A DNA stretch of 64,000 nucleotides from Planoprotostelium fungivorum (Eukaryota > Evosea > Variosea > Cavosteliida > Cavosteliaceae). The notes beneath the pieces were generated by a model. That model worked only from the letters and a program-made list of their open reading frames with translations. It was not told where the DNA came from and did no database searches. Shown one piece after another: positions 44,278 through 54,488 of this stretch; position 1 is the stretch's first letter; each line of letters begins with the position of its first letter. The stretch lies in contig MDYQ01000016.1 of NCBI GenBank assembly GCA_003024175.1, positions 186,001 to 250,000 on the forward strand, read 5' to 3'. Made by a program: the position numbers and the translations under genes.

Positions 44278-47200
44278 CTACACTTCCTTCTGTGGAGAAG
44301 AAGAAGAAGCCCCCAGCCAGAATGCACTGCTGAGCTTGCCCAGAGTTCTCCTTCTGCTGGCCACCGTTTGAACGGATGGTGTCGATTCTGCCTTGTAGAG
44401 TTCAGGTCCAGGTGTCTGTGGATGGTTAAGAGGGTGGGGTGTGTCTTCACCTACTTCGATGGATATGGAAGCGGCTCGCAATTTCCTTCGCGTCGCACCT
44501 GTCGTATTGTCATCATCTTGATCGTTACATCATGATCATGATTGTGATCATGGTAAAGATCATCACATGATCGTGATGTGATCACATCTACATCATCGAT
44601 CGATCGTAATCATCATCCCATCATGATCGTAATCATCATGATCATCACCTGCTGATAGAGAAGTCTCGCTGACTGTCGTTTTACTCAGTTTCTGACTGTC
44701 TCGAACAGTAGAACTCGCTGGAGGCTGTTGGTACGGCTCCGAGGACACCACCTTCGGTATCCTCAACGTCCCTTCACTGAATTTTCTCAGAAATCCCCCC
44801 GAAATTTCCTCTCACGTCGTCTCGTTGTATGCCCTCAGAGTCAAAGTATTTCGATTGTAATTCCTCATACCCTACCCCGGTCAATTTTCCCGCGCGATTC
44901 AAATTTCAAATTTACCTCGACGACGTTATTCTTGAAGACGTCGCGGTTGGCTATGGATGGATAACCCAAGGCACACAAGTCTAAGATCTCTTCTGCCCTG
45001 TCTGCCTCCATGTGTTCGCTGTTGATCGACAGATCAAGAGACCTCGTGGCGTTGACCAGTTTGTACAGGAGGAACTCGTGAAATTCGGGTGAAAACTCGC
45101 CGAAATCTGGAGAGTTGGGGATGAAGGGACCGAAGGGGTTGATTCCGTGGCGGGAACAGACGCTGATTTGATACTAGAAAAATCAGTGAATATTCTTCGT
45201 CGACAAAGGGAGGGAAATTTCGAGGAAAAAAAGAAAGAATTACGAATCGATCTCTGGGAGAAAAATGAAATTTCTTCGAAATTTCACCTTGTGAAGGAAC
45301 GGACGGATAACGATGACAATGTGTGCGGTGTCGAACAGATTCGGATCAATCGGCTCTTCTGACTCGTTGTAGACGAGCATGATGGGATAGCTCCCTCTGT
45401 TCTCTTCACTCGACCACGGCATCACCTTCACTTCATGAGAACGAGACATTCGAACTGAAATTTCACCTCGAAGATGACAAAGTGAGGACTCAGGCACGAA
45501 TACAGAGTCGATCCCTTCTGCTGTGGGAACGTCATGTCGAGTCAAAATCCACGCGAAATTTTGACTTACGTGTGACGTCTGCATCCATTTGGGCAAGGTA
45601 CGGTTGCTACCCAGCAGACCAACAAACCTCTCGAACGAGTGGGATGAGCGATTTTCTAATGCCTCCGATAGAGTCTGTCCCTTCTCATACCTCACGACAC
45701 CAAAGCAGTATCTACAACCAGTCAAAAACAATCGGTGGATTGTAGACGGTGATTAAAATCGAACGAAAGGGCGGCTCACATGTTGTGTTCGTTGTTCGTG
45801 CGTTGCTCCACGGCGGAGATAGATTTTTCCATGAGGCCTTCTTTACATCTGTACAACTTGAGATTTCCCGTGTTTTTCGTTCTGCTCTTGATCTGTCTTA
45901 TGACATCACTGTTGCTCATCGGTGCGGGAGAGGAGATGAGGTAACGGTTGACCCCCTGTCCCAAATGAATTTTCCCGCCAAAAAAAACACTTCACCCTCT
46001 TCGTCCACATGAGAGCGAGGGTGTTGCATCCTTTGACAGAAGGTTTGATCATCAGCAAGATGGGATTCGTGCTCGCTTTTCTCATTGACTCCTCACCAGT
46101 CATCATCATCGGTCCATCCATATCACCTGCCGAAATTGAGACTCTGAGACTTGATGACTCCGAAATTGGGACGTCAAGACTTTGCGACCCACGATATCAC
46201 TCGAGATATCTCACCGATAAATATGGCGTGATTCCTCCCCAAGAAAAATTCGGTGTACTGGCTCGTGTCGAACGAAATGTTCTCCAATAAATTATCCGTC
46301 ACGGAAGAATAGACCAACTTGTCCTTGCCCATCTCCACGTTCCATCCATCCACGTTGGTCACCATATCGTTCGTCTGCTCCAGTGGTGCCTGAGAAATGT
46401 CGGTAAAATTTCATGGTGTTGCGAGATTTCTGCGAAATTTCACTCACTCGAACGTTCTCCCAGATCATGAGGGGGGGTTGAATGGAAGACCAATTTTCCT
46501 GTAAATGGATGCTGTTGTAGTCTCTGCACATAGCCAAGAGATATTCGTAGTTCATCGTCTCTCCAACGTACTGTACGTACGGTTACGCCGGAAAATCGGA
46601 AAATCTCACCCTCTCGGTCGAAGAGAAGACGACACCCTTCTTTGGAGACAACATGTAGATGCCTCCACAGGTGTCATCCATGTCAGACAACACGATACCC
46701 TTCCCTTTCATTCTCTCAAACAGGCTCTTCTTCTTTCTCAATGGTGTGATGTTGTACCTGCGATCGTCGGCTCGTTGTAGACGGAGCCACGTGACCCACC
46801 TTCCCTCAGAATGTTTCAGGACGTAAGAGAGTTTACCCTCCGGGTCGACGCCGACTTTTCCTTGAAATTTCGTGTCCCGCGCGAAATCTCGGGCCATGTT
46901 GTGATCACCCGGGGCAACCACTACCATCGAAATACCGCTCGTGTCAAAATCTGATTGTCGTCTCAACACCGTAGATATCGTCTCTCTCGAAATGAGGCTG
47001 TCCACGTTCAGTTTTGGCGGGAACAGACCCTTCACCATCCAAAGTGGCGGAGTAAGAGGATCAGGGTGGGGGCGTTCGTGTCGACGATGTGGTGAAATTC
47101 CATCGGTTTTCCGTTGACATCCAAGATCGTCGTCCTCAGAGCATCCTTCGCTGCGTCTAAGCAAGATCCTTCTTCCTCTGTCGCAGTTAGAAATAAAAGG

Positions 47201-48036
47201 ATTTGAAAATGGGATTTAATTGGGATGGAAGATGTCTCACGTGGTACGGAGGACACGTCCATGCCAGATTGTTGTCTCTGGGGGGACATGGCCGATGGTG
47301 AGTTGAGGAGGGGGGAGCCGGATGTCGGCTGGGATGATCGAGAGAAGTTTGCCTTTCTAACGCTGTCGCGTAGGCCGATCTTCTCATCGGTCTGTAGACG
47401 ACGTGAGATGATCGTATGGGAAACGACGGAGATGAGATGGATGTGATGAGATGGTGGAAATGAGAGGAGTCGTTCGACTTACGACTGGAGCGGTCATTAT
47501 CTCTACGAAGAACTGTTCGAATGAATATTGAAAGCGTTGGGCTGCGGTGATTGCAGAGAACCAGGCGATCTTGTCTGAATCACCCGAAAAGTATAAAAAG
47601 TAAACGAGAGAATTGCATTTGAGTGAGATGTGACTGCCCGATTCCTCCACGATGGTGTCTGATTTAATGTTAAGGATGGTAACGATTAGCGAATGTGAGT
47701 GGCTGACAGGGTGAACAGATGATATATGCATTGAATATGACAGTAGATCTATGAGACCCACCCTTGAGCCTGATGTGAATTTTGAATATCTTCTTGTCTG
47801 ATCCTTTGTAAACGTTCATGTATTCGTTGAATGGGTCCAATACAATATACCGGCTCTTCTTTAAGAATCTCGAAAACATGGTCGATGTCTTATCTGCGAT
47901 ATGCACCCCGCCTTCTTTACGTCCTTGGGCTATGAGCTTCGTTATCACGGAGGATCTTCGTGAAGTTAGTCCATCGGTTCAAATGGGCGTAACGATAGGT
48001 TCGAAACAACCGCTCACCCCTTCTTAACTGGTGCAT
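44278..48036 (-). CDS. PH / peroxiredoxin-like (AhpC-TSA_2) / Rap-GAP-like multidomain protein
   Basis: The start ATG at 48036 gives MHQLRRAQGRKEGGVHIADK. A PH domain follows (RYIVLDPFNEYMNVYKGSDK, SLKCNSLVYFLYFSGDSDKI, AWFSAITAAQRFQYS). After a Ser/Pro linker a thioredoxin-fold segment like PRXL2 proteins appears: TNAPTLILLLRHFGCLISRE, SGISMVVVAPGDHNMARDFA, KVGVDPEGKLSYVLKHSEGR, CGGIYMLSPKKGVVFSSTER. Only one Cys is kept (FGCLIS, not CxxC). The C-terminal half resembles Rap/Ran-GAP: YCFGVVRYEKGQTLSEALEN, SFERFVGLLGSN, YPIMLVYNESEEPIDPNLFD, FQISVCSRHGINPFGP, FHEFLLYKLVNATRS. The HIGND segment that carries the catalytic Asn in Rap1GAP is not visible, so GAP activity is doubtful. A Ser-rich tail ends at 44278. 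All joins are in frame but were made by hand. Confidence 0.75.
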
Positions 48037-48384
48037 CTTTCAGATTGAATTGGTTCTCTTGTATTTTGATTCGAGGTGCTATCATCCTCCAATGCACCCT
48101 TGGCTTCGCTCTCTCTCTGACCGGAGATGGGTGAGCCTGGCCTCATGAAATTTCCACGAACGGCGGACATCACCCATGGGTGCCAACACAAAATAAGAAT
48201 GTTTTTGACATCCACGCTACCCCAATTACTAAACGCGTTTATGTCTGTGGACTCTCTGATGCCGGTTCAAGATGAAGAACGATGATGCTGGGAGGACGGA
48301 AGGGCTTACTTACGAGATGCGGTATAAATATGGACACATAATTTCCAGCTGGATGACAGAGATTCTGGAAGGATGAGACGTTCT
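48037..48384. other. Intergenic, no confident gene
   Basis: 348 bp between two tandem minus-strand genes. A 63-codon minus frame (48024-48215) overlaps the start of the PH/RapGAP gene in another frame and is not supported. Confidence 0.35.
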
Positions 48385-48740
48385 TTATGGATAGAATCCT
48401 TGTTTGGCAAAGTCTTCCGCGTGGATGACGTGCTTATCACTCCTCGGTTGCATGTCGTAATGGGAGCTGAGCCTTCTCTTTCCGTTTACGACGAAGATGA
48501 ACCTCTGCGTCGCGATGTAAAGATCAACCGTGGCGACCCATATGATTGATCCGTCTTCTTTCGTCTAGATAGAGTCACGTCTCATGAGAATGCACAAGAG
48601 TAACTGACCTCTTTGTGCATAGGAGTAATCTCGCCATTACCGATTGGATCGACTGTGACGGAATCCACATTGGGATCATCCTTCCATTCAAAACGGAAAG
48701 GAACCTTCTTCATTCCTGCGAGAGGATTAAAGGACGACAT
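48385..48740 (-). CDS. Stand-alone AMPK-type glycogen-binding (CBM48-like) protein
   Basis: The protein is about 104 residues in two exons from ATG 48740 (MSSFNPLAGMKKVPFRFEWK). The pattern FRFEWKDDPNVDSVTV, DGSIIWVATVDLYIATQRFI and FVVNGKRRLSSHYDM follows the CBM48/AMPK-beta glycogen-binding plan (F-x-W, then G-x-W-x-A, then +FxVxG), although the usual conserved Trp of the sugar site (NNW) is replaced. The whole protein is little more than this domain. In other eukaryotes such domains tether kinases or phosphatases to glycogen; here no partner domain is present. ATG 48713 is a possible alternative start. Confidence 0.6.
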
Positions 48741-49043
48741 GTGATGATGTTCGTTGTTGTTGTGATGAGAAAGCAGCGAATCGAAATGTCCAATTTAAAA
48801 TGATTTACTTCACCTTTTCAACCCATCTCCATCATCCATCACTGATCGAGCTAGTCACCCATCCCATAAACCATGAAATGCAAAGAACAACATCATGGAC
48901 CTCCTTCATTCGGTTTCACATGGATACGAGAGGAGATAATTCGTCTTCTTTATCATTCACTCCACGATGAGGACATGGTTGAAGGTTCGGACGATGTTGG
49001 TTCAAATTCTATCGATCAACGTCATGATGGGGCTGATCACTTC

Positions 49044-49597
49044 TCAATTATGTTCTTCAAATAATTCTGGAAAGAAGAAACTGACTTCCTTCTCTGCATT
49101 GTCCGGGCTATCTATCAGACAATGAGAATCATCATGGGTCATCGATGATCGTACCTGACCCATGGACTACGTTTCGTGTGTCTGAATATCCAAACTGAGC
49201 GCGAATACTGTTTGGACTGTTGGCCCTCGCTCTGTTTCGGTTCAGAGGGTGTCTCTTCGTGCGCGACTCACTTTTCTGCGTGTGTCGGCCCCATCAGAGT
49301 TCTCCAGTGAGTGATGACGTCTAAATCGTCCTTATTCGATTCCAACACCATCAATTCGAGGGGGCCAGAGGTCATGAAGGAGATCAATCGTTGGTAGAAG
49401 AATTTTCCTGCGTGTTCTCCGTAAAACTGTTCGGCTCTCTCTTTTGTCAATTGAGTTCTGTGGCTCTTGATGATTTGGACATTGTTTCGTTGCATCAGAT
49501 CTTTGATCTTCCTCGCTTGCATTTCACAATTGGGTTGACTGAAAAGATCCGGCTTGATGATTCCGAGTGTATATTTCCCCTTCAAGAGTCTCGCCAT
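49044..49597 (-). CDS. NME6: Nucleoside diphosphate kinase, NME6 type
   Basis: The ATG at 49597 gives MARLLKGKYTLGIIKPDLFS. Two further exons add RANSPNSIRAQFGYSDTRNV and VHGSDSPDNAEKEVSFFF, containing the active-site His in NVVHGSDS. The order KPD...R...H-G-S-D-S is complete, and the divergent spacing matches NME6 rather than NME1. The enzyme moves phosphate between nucleoside triphosphates and diphosphates; NME6 is mitochondrial in animals. The stop is at 49044-49046. A plus-strand 63-codon frame (48873-49064) overlaps the last exon antisense and is not called. Confidence 0.88.
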
Positions 49598-49711
49598 CTT
49601 CGAATGTGCTCGACGATGAGATCATCATCGTGTGGGAATCAATTGATTGATCCGTTGTAGATGATCGCAGTAATTCTCGATTAATTTCTGTCCGATTTCA
49701 CTTTCATCGTC

Positions 49712-49954
49712 ATGAAGAGACAGAGAACTGACCGCCAAGAGCTACCCTCCACACCCGTAGACCTTGTTGTGGGTGGTCTACCCATCAACCCATATGATGG
49801 AGTCTACCACGCCTCGCCTGTCATCAGGTGGCCCACACCTCCCCTCCCCGCAGAGACCACCTTCAAGAATAACCATATGAGACGTCTGCAGATAGACGAT
49901 TGCCCCATGGACATCCAGAAGGATTCGTCCAACGAGTCATCTGAACATGTATAA
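49712..49954 (+). CDS. Small basic hypothetical protein (80 aa)
   Basis: One exon from ATG 49712 (MKRQRTDRQELPSTPVDLVV) to a TAA at 49952-49954, divergent from the NME6 gene with 114 bp between starts. It contains a GGLPINPYDGVYHASPVIRW segment that looks like a short linear binding motif, and a charged tail. No domain recognised. Confidence 0.45.
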   Translation: MKRQRTDRQELPSTPVDLVVGGLPINPYDGVYHASPVIRWPTPPLPAETTFKNNHMRRLQIDDCPMDIQKDSSNESSEHV

Positions 49955-50133
49955 AGTCATCGGTGCCAGTCTACGCTCCTTTGTTCATCTATATATATAT
50001 TCTCGTTGACTTATGAAAAATGTGAATCATAACAACGTTTGGAAGACATGAGACCGATGTAATGTATTGTTGGCGACGATCGTCATTCCATCTCCATACA
50101 ACGTGAGACACCTCGACGGCACTCTTTATGTAT

Positions 50134-50738
50134 TTATTTCTTCTCATTCGATGGCCAGTAACTGGACAGAAACGTCCCCGCGAAGAGGGCAGCTGATGCA
50201 CCTCCCGCCACCATCACAGTGGCACCTGTGAACTCTCTACGTAATGCCATGGCTCCAAAGATGGGAATGAGAGGCAGCACTGCGCCACATCCAACACCTG
50301 TAGACATCAGATTACGAATCGTCGAACATTACTGATGGATGCCTCACCAACTGCGGCAGACTTTCCCTCTGGCAGTCCGGCAACTGTGTCGGCGAAGGCA
50401 TTACCTATTCCAGCACCCAACACCGGTCCGTACCCCTTCATATGTCTTCAGACGATGTCGAGAGTGCGTCGATGGGGAAGGTCACCTTAGCGCCGATTCG
50501 TTTTGCAATGACTCCCTCGAAGCTGAAACCGGCGAGAGTGCATAACATCAGAAGAGATGCATCGACGGTTCCAAACTTTAGAAAACGGACGAAATTCTTC
50601 TCATCCTCTTCTTTTCCTTCGCCGTGTCTTCGATTTGTGAGTTCGAATCATATCAGAGGGAATCGCTCACGAAGGGCTGTGCAAGACGAGCTCCTTCTTT
50701 TCTAATTGTTGTCGCCGCCAGTTTTCAGAGTTGTTCAT
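50134..50738 (-). CDS. Small integral membrane protein (about 150 aa, three membrane segments)
   Basis: Four exons from ATG 50738 (MNNSENWRRQQLEKKELVLH) join in frame to KNFVRFLKFGTVDASLLM, LCTLAGFSFEGVIAKRIGAK, GYGPVLGAGIGNAFADTVAG, LPEGKSAAVGVGCGAVLPLI, and end ALFAGTFLSSYWPSNEKK. Three hydrophobic segments rich in Gly and Ala are separated by short loops. The GAGIGNAFADTVAGLPEG loop is distantly reminiscent of the ALGNxxSD segment of TMEM65-like proteins, but this is not a firm match. The stop is at 50134-50136 with a following AATAAA-like signal. Confidence 0.7.
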
Positions 50739-51204
50739 GATTGTGTATCGATGTGTTTCCCTCAATGATCTGCTGAAGAGATCTCTTCAATAATTCGCAA
50801 ATTACGTAAGGTAACTAAGATGGTGAACGACCTCTCTCACACACAGACCACCCACGATCTCGACAACTGCTGAGACTCGATACCGACTGATCGAAGATGG
50901 AAGCAGTGAACGGTCACGATGCGGAAGAACGCCGACCGAAGGATAGAGCCTGCTGATGACGATCACATCCCATCACAAACATCGACAGTATCTGGAAGAG
51001 GAGATGCCCTAAAGAGGAGATGAATTCATCATCTTCGCTGAATTCCGTTTTTATGTTTTTCTCAAAAGTGTCAGAACCATTGCGATCTTCCCGTTCACCT
51101 CAGCGATGTTTCGGTCCATCTCTCTTTCATTCCATCCATACACAAAGTCCTCAAGCGTCAGGCACAACTACATCTACACGTTCCTCTCTGACACACAACT
51201 ACAA
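50739..51204. other. Divergent intergenic region, no gene seen
   Basis: 466 bp. A 62-codon plus frame at 51020 is Ser-rich with no domain. Nothing else was recognised. Confidence 0.4.
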
Positions 51205-51696
51205 ATGAAGAGTAAACGAACGATATCGAAGAAAGAGCAAGACATTCAGAGCCTCGAGAAATTGTTCCCTCAGGTATTCAACATAACCCATCATCCATAT
51301 ACGAAATATCCCAAGTATATATCACCGTGCTGACTGTGAGCAGGAAGGAGCAACAGAGGTATGGAGCATCTATAAGACAAGCGGCTATTCCACAGAGAAG
51401 GCCATCAAGCAACTCTGCCGCGGCGATCGACACCTCTACGACAGCAAGATGGAGGAGTACAAGCAGAGCCGAGTGACAAAGAACACAACGACACAGACAG
51501 AAGAAGAGACACCGAAGAAGACAGGAAAGACGGCCGACGAGGTGTACAACCGCCTGCAATGGGACAGACTACTCAACAAGCAAGAGACGATCATCGGCTA
51601 CGAAGATCGCTTCATCGGTATCCAAGAGGTGACGTCGAAGCCGCTGTAGAAGGTAGACTGATGGCCTTGCAGATTGCATACGAACTGTTTGAATAG
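51205..51696 (+). CDS. MJ1316 (RNA-end-recognition-like) domain protein
   Basis: The start ATG at 51205 gives MKSKRTISKKEQDIQSLEKL. The N-terminal helical part (LEKLFPQEGATEVWSIYKTS, GYSTEKAIKQL) resembles a CUE/UBA-like three-helix fold. After a Thr/Glu-rich linker, EVYNRLQWDRLLNKQETIIG and YEDRFIGIQEIAYELFE match the MJ1316 domain pattern (Y-x-R-[IL]-x-[WH]-D ... GYxDRxxGxxE). The domain is found with 2'-5' RNA ligase-like and other RNA-processing proteins. Here it ends the protein, which is about 130 residues and otherwise contains no enzyme. The final intron uses a GTGACG donor. Confidence 0.65.
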
Positions 51697-51781
51697 AGAG
51701 TGCACGTCAGGTCAACAGTGTCGATCATTTATGAGTCTTCCTAATGCTCATATTTATCTGATGATGAGACGTTCACATGCG

Positions 51782-53218
51782 TTACGTTTTATTGGTGGAT
51801 CGAGCGATGACCCTTCCGTTCTTCTTTTGCGTTGTGGTCCAGTCAACGAGACAGCCTTCGTTATTTGAAGAGTCCGATTCGATGGTCAAACTGACCACAT
51901 CTTCACCATCGCATTTGAGTGTGGGGTGGAGAGGTAGGTAACACTGCTCCCAGTGCGTCATCCTGTGAGACGCATGAGAACATCTCGCGAAGACATGGGT
52001 GATGGAGGTGATGATGATCGTTATGATGATGCAGATGACGAAGAAGATATAGAGGGAGACGGTGGATGTTGATGGTGACGATGAAAAAGTCGCACGGTGC
52101 AACGATGATGATGACAACTCACTCTGAATAAGGAGATGTAGATAACGTCACTCCCTTGACGAGCTCAGCATCCCACCACACGCAGAACCCATAGACAGTG
52201 CACTGAATCGAGTCAATAACCTCATCAGAGACATTCCATCTCACCTTCCCCTTCATCATCCACGTCACCTCTGGCGATTTTCTCACACTCTTCAACTGCT
52301 CCACCGGATCTCGATTGAAGTCGATCTGTACTCGTTATCTAGTGCCTTTTCACGTCGAGATGACGATACCTCATCAAACATGCGTCTGTCACCTCCCAAT
52401 TGCTCCGGTTTAATCTTCAAACTGTACATGTTAGAAGCACTTCGTTTGCTGGCCGCCGTGAGGTTCAGATCGTATCGAGTTGCAGCAGAAGACCACGGCC
52501 CTTGAATTCACCAGATCAGATCTTCGAATGATGCGTGAATGACAGACGGAACGGTGATGATGGATGACTCACCGACAACGGTGTCGTTGGGTTCAGAAGA
52601 GATGACGGGGGCTACGTATTGTCTTAAGATTCCGGGGATGATGATGCCGTCTGGCGTCAGAAACTGATGGATGATGAGAAGAATGGGAGGAGAGAGATCG
52701 ACTCATACCTCTCTTCCGTGCCTCAGTGTCTCTAATATGTTCTCTTCTAATGCATAGGTGCCTAGTGTCTCAGAGATGACCACCTCTCCCTTGTGTGGGG
52801 ACTTCTTCACCTCTATCGACTTGAGAGAGTGTTATAGTGATCGTTTCATCACCTCTGCTGTCTTGATTGCGAAAGATTAGATTGGTGATCTTGTTGTTGT
52901 GTGCCAGCTCTTTGGATAGACTCATTGCGGCTGGGTCACTTTCGTACAACACACATCTGTTCTGTTCAGAGATTGCAATTGTGAGCTGCGGTCGTATCAC
53001 CTCTTCGCATCCAATGACTTCGTTGCAAGGAATGATAAAAACCCGCTGCCAGAACCCAAATCGATCACTGTAGTTGTCTTTGGTTTCACAACCTGATGGA
53101 TTTAGAGCGAGCAAGTGGATGGCGCTACCTTCTTCATTGCAGAGAAGAAAGCATCGTTTCGAATGTGATCGCCGATCAGCTTTCTGTGGATCTCGAGAGG
53201 TTTGATGAGCCACGACAT
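51782..53218 (-). CDS. Protein arginine methyltransferase-like protein
   Basis: From ATG 53218 (MSWLIKPLEIHRKLIGDHIR) the exons read VIDLGSGSGFLSFLATKSLD (SAM motif I), CVLYESDPAAMS, VVISETLGTYALEENILETL (double-E loop region, first Glu of SE), FLTPDGIIIPG, SASNMYSLKIKPEQLGG, and the beta-barrel C-terminus CVWWDAELVKGVTLSTSP, HWEQCYLPLHPTLKC and GCLVDWTT. The order and THW-type block are those of PRMT enzymes, which methylate arginine using SAM. The second Glu of the double-E loop is not in the usual spacing (SETLGTYALEE), so catalytic competence is uncertain. Upstream exons may exist between 53219 and 53480. Confidence 0.8.
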
Positions 53219-53903
53219 CTGATGTGATGCCAAAAAGATGAGATGAAATCAGATCGAATTCCGACCACAACTGACAGCAGCGATATGAGGAACACATGTT
53301 TCATATTCTTCTTCTTCCTGTTTGTCTCTTCGGTGCTGAGCAGTAAAACGTGAGATCTGAGATCTGAGTCATTCAACTCACAGAGTGACCCAGTGCTTCG
53401 AACACAACAAGTCCTACAGATGTCAAGTATCGATGCACTCGCAATCACATATGTGTTCCTTGTGACGACACCGAATTGGTAATGTTATCATCAATCATCA
53501 TAGAAATCAATTACATCGTCCACACATCATCAATGAACGGACTGACCTATTCAGGAGCGAGACTACTGTCTTCTCACGGGTTACAAGGAGACCATCACTT
53601 GTCACCCCATAACCCCCAACACAACGCTCCCCAAAGATGAAGAGACCTTCTCGGGTGACCCTTCTTCCTCGATAAAACACACGCTCCCGTTCCACTGACC
53701 ACATCTAGAGAAGCAAGTAACACCGTTCGTGCCCTGTTCACCCAAACGGAGCGGTCTGACCGCTTTCGTCCTCTATCAGGTGACCCTTTTCCATCTAAAA
53801 CGCTCCACACGATCCTCTGTTCTCCTGTCCTCTGTTCCAGCGGCCCGTAACAATCAAAAAAGTCAGCTTTGATTTCGAGACATCTCACTTCCAGCAGGTT
53901 GCC
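53219..53903. other. Unresolved region with internally repetitive minus-strand frames
   Basis: Two minus-strand stretches share the pattern GTGTxxxGCG...AAGGGTCACC followed by GAxAGG, at about 53650-53690 and 53775-53800, suggesting a degenerate tandem duplication of about 120 bp. Open frames include VERERVFYRGRRVTREGLFI and GVTSDGLLVTREK. They may be upstream exons of the methyltransferase gene, a separate small gene, or non-coding; the frames do not connect cleanly. Confidence 0.35.
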
Positions 53904-54089
53904 ATGGTGATACTCTTGATGGTGTCCATACTAATGGTGTCCCTGAGGAAGAGGCAGTTGGTGATGAACGGCACCGACCCCACGAAGAGGGACGCTCCCA
54001 TTCCAGGTACTCCGAGTAAACTGGGTGGATCTAAGAAGAAGGCAAGAGGACTGTTTGCCCAGGCCCTTCCTGTTGTTTCTGGTGAATAA
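53904..54089 (+). CDS. Small membrane-anchored hypothetical protein
   Basis: ATG 53904 opens a 61-codon frame with a hydrophobic N-terminus (MVILLMVSILMVSL) followed by a basic tail (GTPSKLGGSKKKARGLFAQ). It is divergent from the region above. A single-pass anchor with a cytosolic tail is plausible. No family recognised. Confidence 0.35.
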   Translation: MVILLMVSILMVSLRKRQLVMNGTDPTKRDAPIPGTPSKLGGSKKKARGLFAQALPVVSGE

Positions 54090-54488
54090 CTTGTTCGGCC
54101 GCCTCGATCGATTTTATGACACTACGCGTCAATTCTCCTCCTCCTCTAACTCTAACTTAAATCTTCACTGCATCTCCCATTCTCTTCGTGAAATCGATGC
54201 ACATGGTAACCGCATGCAGGAGGCTACAGTCATCTCAAGGACGCGAAGGAGGAAGTATAAAGAGGAGAGCGCTCAGGACTTCGCATCCTGTTCCTGTTCC
54301 TGGTGAATGTCAGCTGACACCTGGGAAGATTCTCGCATCGCTCTTTTCGTGTGAATAAACGGAAGAAGAGGTTTGTTCGATGAACACCTTAGGATCTCAC
54401 ATCCTGAGCTGTTTGATTCATTCTTTTATCAGCAGATCCGCCAACACCAGCAAACTTCGGCTGACCCAAAAGAGGAGAAGAGCAAAAG
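54090..54488. other. Intergenic, no confident gene
   Basis: About 400 bp holding short frames on the plus strand. A CTGTTTG-containing phrase and TCCTGTTCC repeats occur, with no clear structure. Confidence 0.3.

Noticed and set aside
45360-45380. VYNESD-type peptides read from several motif copies, taken at first as a conserved peptide
   Set aside because: Most of these frames are intronic (18681, 41241, 62248); the shared peptide is a by-product of the repeated DNA motif. Only the RapGAP copy seems truly coding.
48873-49064. 63-codon plus-strand ORF
   Set aside because: Antisense to the last NME6 exon at its 3' end, and no domain or signal was seen.
50134-50738. Initial reading as TMEM65
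   Set aside because: Only one loop is reminiscent and the order and length of membrane segments do not fit well, so no family name was given.
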